Shown here one piece after another: positions 58,759 to 64,000 of a stretch of DNA of 64,000 bases. The translations under genes and the position numbers were made by a program. The stretch comes from VXYK01 sp965214565. Its GTDB lineage: Bacteria > Actinomycetota > Acidimicrobiia > Acidimicrobiales > Aldehydirespiratoraceae. Location: contig OZ243951.1 of the NCBI GenBank assembly GCA_965214565.1, positions 2,914,001 to 2,978,000 on the forward strand, read 5' to 3'. Under the pieces are notes generated by a model that worked only from the letters and a program-made list of their open reading frames with translations, ran no database searches and was not told where the DNA came from. Position 1 is the stretch's first letter, and every line of letters starts with the position of its first letter.

Positions 58759-60557
58759 CCGATTCGCCCGCGAACATTTCGCTACCCCACAAGCTGCTCG
58801 TCCGAGCCGCCACATACGGCGACTCCGTCGCGCTGCGTCACAAGACACTGGGAATCTGGCACGAATACACATGGAACGACTACGCCGACACGGCACGCTT
58901 AGCGGGCCTCGGTCTGCGCAGCCTCGGTGTCACCAAGGGCGACAAGGTGGCGGTCCACGCTGAGAATCGCCCCGAATGGGTCTTCGCCGACCTTGGAACC
59001 CAGGGCATCGGTGCGGTGAGCGTCGGGGTCTACCCGACCAGCCCCGCAGCCGAGGTCCGCTACCTCCTGACGCACTCGGAAAGCAGGGTCGTGGTGGCCG
59101 AGGACGAGGAACAGCTCGACAAGACCCTCGAAGTCTGGGACCAGCTCGAAAACCTTGACTACGCCGTGGTCATCGACCCCCGCGGTGTCCGGGTGCTCGA
59201 CGACCCGCGAATACTGACCTTCGAGGAGCTGCTCGAACTCGGCCGGAAGCATCCGGCCGGTGACTTCGATGAATCCGTCGCCGCTCTCGACAGCAGCGAG
59301 GTGGCCATCATCGTCTACACCTCAGGCACGACTGGCCCCCCCAAGGGAGCGATGCTCAGCCACGCCAACATGCACGCGGCATTCACCGACTACGACGCAA
59401 TCTTCTCGGTCGGGCCAGGGGACGAAGTGCTCTCCTATCTCCCCCTGTGCCACATCGCGGAACGGTTGGTAACGGTCATCAACGGGATCAGCGCCGGCTA
59501 CACGACGAACTTCGGCGAGGGCGGAGAGGCTTTCGCAAACGACCTGCGCGAGGTGCAACCGACCTTCTTCCTGGGTGTTCCACGCGTCTGGGAGAAGATG
59601 TTGGCGAGTGTGCAAGTGCGGATGAACGACGCCTCCTGGCTGAAACGACGCAACTACCAGTACTGGAGCGCCAGGGGAAACCGGCTAGCGAAGGCCCGCA
59701 TGGGCGGGAGACTCGGCCTAGGCGACCGTGTCCTGGCCGTTCTGGGTTGGCTGATGCTGTACCGCGCTCTCAAGGAGCGCCTCGGCATGAGCCGCTGCCG
59801 AAATGCCCTGTCGGGAGCTGCTCCCATCGCACCCCAGATCCTCGACTGGTTCTGGTCGATCGGCGTGCCGGTTCGGGAGGGGTACGGGCAGACCGAGAAC
59901 TGCGCGCAGGCCACGGTGAACCCGCAACAGGGTGTACGAATCGGAACCGTGGGCCTTCCCGTTCCCGGAGCGGAGGTGCGCATAGCTGAGGATGGCGAGA
60001 TCCTCACCCGGGGAGAGGGAACCTTCGTCGGCTACTACAAGAACCCGCAGGCCACCGCAGAGACGGTCGACGCCGACGGCTGGTTGCACACGGGCGACAT
60101 CGGACTCTTCGACGAGGAGGGCTACCTCAAGATCACCGACCGAAAGAAGGACGTGATCATCACCGCCGGCGGAAAGAACATCTCCCCGTCGGAGATCGAG
60201 AACCGCCTCAAAGTGTCGCCGTTCGTGCGCGAAGCGATGGTGATCGGAGATCGCCGCAAATATCTGACCGCGCTCGTCGGCATCGAATATGAGACCGTCG
60301 GCGACTGGGCGACCCGCGGCGGCGTCCCCTACACGACCTATGCGGACCTCTCGAACAAGCCCGAAGTCCGCTCCCTGATCGAGGCGGTGGTGCAGGAGAC
60401 CAACCAGGACTTCGCGCAGGTCGAGACGATCAAGCGCTTCGAGTTTATCACTGTCGAACTCGACCACGAAGACGGACAGCTCACCGCCACCCAGAAAGTA
60501 AAACGGGCAGCCGTCACATCACAGTTCGAGGACCTGATCGAGCAGATGTACTCATGA
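58755..60557 (+). CDS. Long-chain-type acyl-CoA ligase (AMP-forming)
   Basis: A 600-residue ANL-superfamily acyl-CoA ligase. Motifs: YTSGTTGPPKGA (phosphate loop), GYGQTE (adenine-binding), DGWLHTGD (conserved Asp), and TDRKKDVIITAGGKNISPSEIE with the flexible-hinge lysine/Asp, as in FadD15-like ligases that charge fatty acids. The C-terminal catalytic lysine is in TATQKVKR. ATG 58755 overlaps the livG stop by 4 bases and livH overlaps its own stop. Its position inside the transporter operon implies that the transported acid is activated on entry; the acid may be a fatty, aromatic or isoprenoid acid. That step is inference. Confidence 0.92.
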   Translation: MTDSPANISLPHKLLVRAATYGDSVALRHKTLGIWHEYTWNDYADTARLAGLGLRSLGVTKGDKVAVHAENRPEWVFADLGTQGIGAVSVGVYPTSPAAEVRYLLTHSESRVVVAEDEEQLDKTLEVWDQLENLDYAVVIDPRGVRVLDDPRILTFEELLELGRKHPAGDFDESVAALDSSEVAIIVYTSGTTGPPKGAMLSHANMHAAFTDYDAIFSVGPGDEVLSYLPLCHIAERLVTVINGISAGYTTNFGEGGEAFANDLREVQPTFFLGVPRVWEKMLASVQVRMNDASWLKRRNYQYWSARGNRLAKARMGGRLGLGDRVLAVLGWLMLYRALKERLGMSRCRNALSGAAPIAPQILDWFWSIGVPVREGYGQTENCAQATVNPQQGVRIGTVGLPVPGAEVRIAEDGEILTRGEGTFVGYYKNPQATAETVDADGWLHTGDIGLFDEEGYLKITDRKKDVIITAGGKNISPSEIENRLKVSPFVREAMVIGDRRKYLTALVGIEYETVGDWATRGGVPYTTYADLSNKPEVRSLIEAVVQETNQDFAQVETIKRFEFITVELDHEDGQLTATQKVKRAAVTSQFEDLIEQMYS

Positions 60558-61636
60558 CCACCTTCCTGCAGGCAACCTTCGACGGAGTCGCCACCGGCTC
60601 GTTGTACGCCCTGATCGTGCTCGGTTTCGTGGTCATCTACCGCGCTACCGGCATCATCAACTTCGCGCAGGGTGGCGCCCTGCTGCTCGGCGGCTACATC
60701 ACCTACAACGTCAGCACCTCGTGGGGATGGAACTATTTCTTGGCCATCGCATTCTCGGTCGTGGTGTGTGCAGGATTCAGTGTGTTGCTGCAACGAGCGA
60801 TGCTGCAGCGGGTTTTTCGGGAGGTTGTCGGGATCTTTGTCGGCCTGCTGGGCTGGGCGACACTGTTCTACAACGGAACGACACATCCTGTGGGGCTCGC
60901 TGGCGGTGCCGTGATCGGGGTGCTGGCGTACTGGGCCGTCGCCCGAATCGAAGCGCGGATCGGAGACAGGGGGCCGTCGGAGTTGCCGCTGTTCGGCGCC
61001 ATCATGGTCACCATCGGGGTGCTGTTCATCGTTAGACAAGTCGTGGCCTCGATCTGGGGTTTCGCCGAACTCAGCGTCGACGACCCATGGGAACTGTCGA
61101 GGACGGTCGTGGGAGACGTTGTGCTTCAACACTCCAAGCTTGCGGCCATCGCCATGGCCGCCGTGGCGCTCGGAGTGTTCTTCGTGGTCGACCGCTACAG
61201 CCGGATCGGCATCGCCATGCGGGCCACCCACTTCGATCACGAGGCAGCGATCGCCCAGGGCATCTCGACCAAGATCGTGTTCGCGACTGCGTTCGCGATC
61301 GCTGGAGGTGTGGCGGCCCTGGCGGGCAGTGCGGCCACCGGAGGACCCGAACTCATAACCCCGAATCTGGACTTTGTCGTCTTCTTCGCGTTTCCGGCAA
61401 TGATCCTCGGGGGCTTGGACTCGCCTGGCGGCGCGGTCGCCGGAGGTCTATTGGTCGGCTGGATCCAGAACCTCGTGAAGACCTATGTGGCCACCACCCC
61501 CGAGTGGTTCCCGATCGATGACCTCGACTGGTTGGGCGCGGGATTCGAGCGGGTGGCGATCTTCATTGTCATGATCATCGTGTTGATGGTCCGCCCCTAC
61601 GGCCTGCTGGGCACCGAGGAGGTGCGGCGGGTATGA
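60554..61636 (+). CDS. livH: Branched-chain-type ABC transporter permease
   Basis: A 360-residue permease with about nine membrane segments. It begins with the LivH-type N-terminus TFDGVATGSLYALIVLGFVVIYRATGIINFAQGG, the conserved N-F-A-x-G membrane turn. The EAA-like coupling loop is in YSRIGIAMRATHFDHEAAIAQGI. A middle stretch (about residues 75-150) is longer than in classic LivH. It assembles with LivM in the membrane to form the translocation path. It overlaps the ligase stop and the livM start by 4 bases each. Confidence 0.93.
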   Translation: MTTFLQATFDGVATGSLYALIVLGFVVIYRATGIINFAQGGALLLGGYITYNVSTSWGWNYFLAIAFSVVVCAGFSVLLQRAMLQRVFREVVGIFVGLLGWATLFYNGTTHPVGLAGGAVIGVLAYWAVARIEARIGDRGPSELPLFGAIMVTIGVLFIVRQVVASIWGFAELSVDDPWELSRTVVGDVVLQHSKLAAIAMAAVALGVFFVVDRYSRIGIAMRATHFDHEAAIAQGISTKIVFATAFAIAGGVAALAGSAATGGPELITPNLDFVVFFAFPAMILGGLDSPGGAVAGGLLVGWIQNLVKTYVATTPEWFPIDDLDWLGAGFERVAIFIVMIIVLMVRPYGLLGTEEVRRV

Positions 61637-62832
61637 GCGCCACCGCCACCCCCCCTGCACGCTTCTCCCGGATACGGAGGGGACCGGCCAGGCCCGCCAA
61701 CAAGGCCCAGAAGATGCATGTCCGCTATCGCGACGACCTGCGTCTGTTCCCCAACCGCTTGCGACGCGCAGCGCTCGCAGTGATGGTCCTCGCCTGGGCC
61801 TTCATCCCGGTGTTGTGGGACGTTCCGCCGTTCACACTGCTCAGCGGCAACGGGATCTCGCTCAACACACTGGCGTACGCTGGTGTCTTCTCAATCGCGG
61901 CCATCGGACTCAACCTGCTGACTGGCTACACCGGACAGGTCTCACTGGGGCATTCGGTCTTCCTGGCCGTCGGCGCCTACAGCACGGCGTACGCGGGGTC
62001 AGTCTGGGGTTGGCCGATGTGGCTCTGGATCCTCTTGGCGCCCGCGCTGGGATGGCTCGTCGGTGCTGCGGTCGGCCCCTTCGCGCTCCGGCTCCGCGGA
62101 AACTATCTGGTGATCGTGACCCTCGGCCTGGTGTTCATCGGTGAGCATATTTTCAGGAACTGGAAGAGGGTCACCGGCGGCAACACGGGAACGTCCGCAG
62201 CCGGAGTCGAAGTCAAACTGGGTTTCATCGACTTCGAGAACCTGAGCCTGTTCGGCAAGTCCTTCGGCAAGGACGAGAGCTACTTCTGGCTGATCTGGTT
62301 CCTCGTGGCGCTGGTGGCGTGGTTGACCAAGAACGTCGTACGTACACGTCCGGGCAGGGCGCTGCAGGCGGTGCGCGACCGCGACATCGCCGCGGAGATC
62401 ATCGGAATCGACGTCGGCATCGCCGGCTACAAGACCCAGGCATTCGCCTGGTCGTCTGCCATTGCCGCTCTGGCAGGAGCTCTCTACGCGCCGCTGCAAC
62501 TCTTCATCAGCCCGGGCGACTTCACGCTGCTCGTCTCCATCCAGTTCATCGCGATGATCATCTTGGGGGGAATGGGCACGATCTATGGATCGATCATCGG
62601 TGCGCTGGTGATCACCGCTCTGCCACGACTGATAGACGGCATATCGGCGGACTACGGTGTGCCCGGAGTGGCAGCCAAGAGCACCGACTCTGGTCTCGTT
62701 TCTGTCGCTTCGCTTAATGTGATCATCTACGGGTTCCTCATTGCCCTGTTCCTGCTGGTGGAGCACCGGGGGCTGGCTGGAATCTGGGTTCGTATCCGCA
62801 ACTACTTCTCAACCTGGCCCTTCTCATACTGA
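61633..62832 (+). CDS. livM: Branched-chain-type ABC transporter permease
   Basis: A 399-residue permease with about ten membrane segments and a basic cytoplasmic N-terminus of roughly 50 residues. The segment LNLLTGYTGQVSLGHSVFLAVGAY and the coupling loop RPGRALQAVRDRDIAAEIIGI identify LivM, as does the C-terminal IAMIILGGMGTIYGSIIGAL. It pairs with LivH. It starts at ATG 61633, overlapping the livH stop by 4 bases; 28 bases and a GGAGGGG site separate its end from the binding-protein gene. Confidence 0.93.
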   Translation: MSATATPPARFSRIRRGPARPANKAQKMHVRYRDDLRLFPNRLRRAALAVMVLAWAFIPVLWDVPPFTLLSGNGISLNTLAYAGVFSIAAIGLNLLTGYTGQVSLGHSVFLAVGAYSTAYAGSVWGWPMWLWILLAPALGWLVGAAVGPFALRLRGNYLVIVTLGLVFIGEHIFRNWKRVTGGNTGTSAAGVEVKLGFIDFENLSLFGKSFGKDESYFWLIWFLVALVAWLTKNVVRTRPGRALQAVRDRDIAAEIIGIDVGIAGYKTQAFAWSSAIAALAGALYAPLQLFISPGDFTLLVSIQFIAMIILGGMGTIYGSIIGALVITALPRLIDGISADYGVPGVAAKSTDSGLVSVASLNVIIYGFLIALFLLVEHRGLAGIWVRIRNYFSTWPFSY

Positions 62833-62860
62833 GATTCGCCACCGATCCCTTGGAGGGGAC

Positions 62861-64000
62861 ATGAAAATGAAACAATGGTTCCGATTGTTGGCGCTGCTGC
62901 TTGCGGCAGCGCTGTTCGCCGCGGCGTGCGGTGATGACGACGAGGACTCGACTACGGCCGACAACGCGGACTCGACAACCGCCGACGACGGTGACGACGC
63001 CCCTACAACCGACGACGGTGATGAAATGGCCGAAGAGGAGGCCGGCCACGCCGACGACATGGCCGAAGACGAAACCGACCAAGGCGGCATGTCCGACGAA
63101 CCCGCTGCGGGTGCCGGTTTCGACGGCTCCACCATCAACGTAGGCGTGATCTCCGACCTCTCCGGTCCGGCCGCCATCATCGGCCAGCCACTCACCGCCG
63201 GTGGTCAGGTCTACTACGACTACATCAACAGCCAGGGCGGCATCGCCGGCCAGTACCTGATCGAGACGGTGGAAATCGACCATCAGTACAACCCGGCGAC
63301 CGCGGTGCAGGTTTACAACGACATCAAGGACGACGTCGTGATCCTCGGCCAACTCTTCGGCACACCGATCACCAATGCGGTGCTCGAGTCTCTCAAAGAG
63401 GACGGTCTCGTGGCTGCCCCAGCATCGCTCGATGCGTTCTGGGTCCGTGAGCAGAACCTGCTGCCGATCGGCGGCCCCTACCAGATACAGGCGATCAACG
63501 GTTTCGACTGGTGGATCAACGAAGGCGGAGGCAACGTCGACCAAGTCTACTGCTCGTTCATCCAGGACGACCCCTACGGCGAAGCGGGCCAAGAAGGCCT
63601 TGAATTCGCTGCTGAGAATCTCGGGTTCGCTGTCACCGAAGTTGCCCGCTACGTATCGGGCGACACCGACTTCTCTGCTCAGATCCAACAGTTGCAGAGC
63701 GCCGGATGCGAGGTGGTGTTCCTGGTGGCACTGCCGTCGGTCACCGGTGGCGCGCTGGGCACAGCAGCCGCCAGCGAATTCGCGCCGCAGTGGATCGGCG
63801 CCTCTCCCACCTGGATCAACACCCTGGCCCAGAGCGGGTTGGCCCCGTACTTGCAGGCCTACTTCGTGGTCGTGGCCGAGGGCTCAACCTGGGGCGACGA
63901 GAGCGTACCGGGAATGGCCACAATGGTTGAACGGCTCGAAGAGTTCGCCCCGGACCAGGAGCCTGACTACTACTTCACCTTCGGATACCTGCAGGCCCAC
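62861..64000 (+). CDS. livK: ABC transporter substrate-binding lipoprotein (3' end outside window)
   Basis: The first 380 codons of a periplasmic-binding-protein type I lipoprotein. A signal peptide ends with the lipobox AAAC, Cys23, then a 60-residue acidic linker (STTADNADSTTADDG...). The binding domain begins at INVGVISDLSGPAAIIG, matches LivJ/LivK and continues through GGIAGQYLIE and YVSGDTDFSAQIQQL. ATG 62861 follows GGAGGGG. It captures the ligand outside the membrane and hands it to LivHM. The ligand is unknown; the neighbouring acyl-CoA ligase suggests an organic acid rather than a branched-chain amino acid. No stop codon is reached before the window end. Confidence 0.9.
   Translation, partial: MKMKQWFRLLALLLAAALFAAACGDDDEDSTTADNADSTTADDGDDAPTTDDGDEMAEEEAGHADDMAEDETDQGGMSDEPAAGAGFDGSTINVGVISDLSGPAAIIGQPLTAGGQVYYDYINSQGGIAGQYLIETVEIDHQYNPATAVQVYNDIKDDVVILGQLFGTPITNAVLESLKEDGLVAAPASLDAFWVREQNLLPIGGPYQIQAINGFDWWINEGGGNVDQVYCSFIQDDPYGEAGQEGLEFAAENLGFAVTEVARYVSGDTDFSAQIQQLQSAGCEVVFLVALPSVTGGALGTAAASEFAPQWIGASPTWINTLAQSGLAPYLQAYFVVVAEGSTWGDESVPGMATMVERLEEFAPDQEPDYYFTFGYLQAH

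Overview
The window is high-GC DNA (codons strongly biased to G/C in the third position) with tightly packed ATGA/GTGA-overlapping operons. The gene content suggests a free-living, aerobic actinobacterium, most likely of the Acidimicrobiia/Ilumatobacter type. The pointers are a DUF3367 (AftD-like) glycosyltransferase, a DUF222-HNH protein, menaquinone genes, a form I CO dehydrogenase, duplicated amidohydrolase-2 proteins, DUF1214, HTTM and a K+-dependent membrane pyrophosphatase. This placement is inference: there is no rRNA or tRNA gene in the window to confirm it.

Layout. 1-12.2 kb: the tail of a glycerophosphodiesterase, a tiny zinc-ribbon gene, and a cell-envelope glycan region (FAD oxidoreductase, DPM1-like GT2, rhamnosyltransferase-like GT2, GT4, a 1441-residue AftD-like GT-C enzyme). 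This is interrupted at 2.8-5.6 kb by accessory DNA: a decayed RCC1-repeat gene and a DUF222-HNH gene ending in 45-bp tandem repeats. 12.2-18.3 kb: gltBD glutamate synthase. 18.5-23 kb: trkA-trkH-trkH potassium uptake. 23-26 kb: 5-formyl-THF cyclo-ligase and a K+-dependent membrane pyrophosphatase. 26-28 kb: a frameshifted hypothetical gene lying between a 3' shred of an alcohol dehydrogenase gene and an intact alcohol dehydrogenase. 27.9-35.3 kb (minus strand): a CO dehydrogenase operon coxM-coxS-coxL followed by xdhC-YHS, a mocA-like gene, coxD and coxE, preceded by a MarC-like membrane protein and a toroid-like exported protein. 37.3-42.8 kb: HTTM pair, menB, ung, a TauD-type dioxygenase and a geranylgeranyl-reductase-family (menaquinone reductase-like) gene. 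42.8-45.8 kb: amidohydrolase, alanine dehydrogenase and a divergent Lrp/AsnC regulator with a 16-bp palindrome between the two. 45.8-50.2 kb: a two-gene cytoplasmic-facing molybdopterin oxidoreductase whose Fe-S and NrfD anchor subunits are fused. 50.3-55.3 kb: SDR, DUF1214, a frameshifted sulfotransferase, a SnoaL-like protein and a second amidohydrolase. 55.4-57.2 kb: accessory DNA with a hendecad coiled-coil protein and an internally deleted DUF4143 ATPase. 57.2-64 kb: a plus-strand operon livF-livG-acyl-CoA ligase-livH-livM-livK, the last gene running off the end.

Together the genes describe an aerobic heterotroph that can supplement its energy by oxidising CO to quinone (coxMSL, menaquinone genes) and perhaps another small inorganic or organic donor through the CISM oxidoreductase. 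It assimilates ammonium through GOGAT and alanine dehydrogenase, invests in K+ homeostasis, and imports an organic acid that is probably activated to a CoA thioester by the ligase inside its transporter operon. The most unusual items are the fused Fe-S/NrfD CISM enzyme with its adjoining perfect inverted repeat, the XdhC-YHS fusion in the CO dehydrogenase operon, the ABC-ligase operon and several genes caught in the process of decay.
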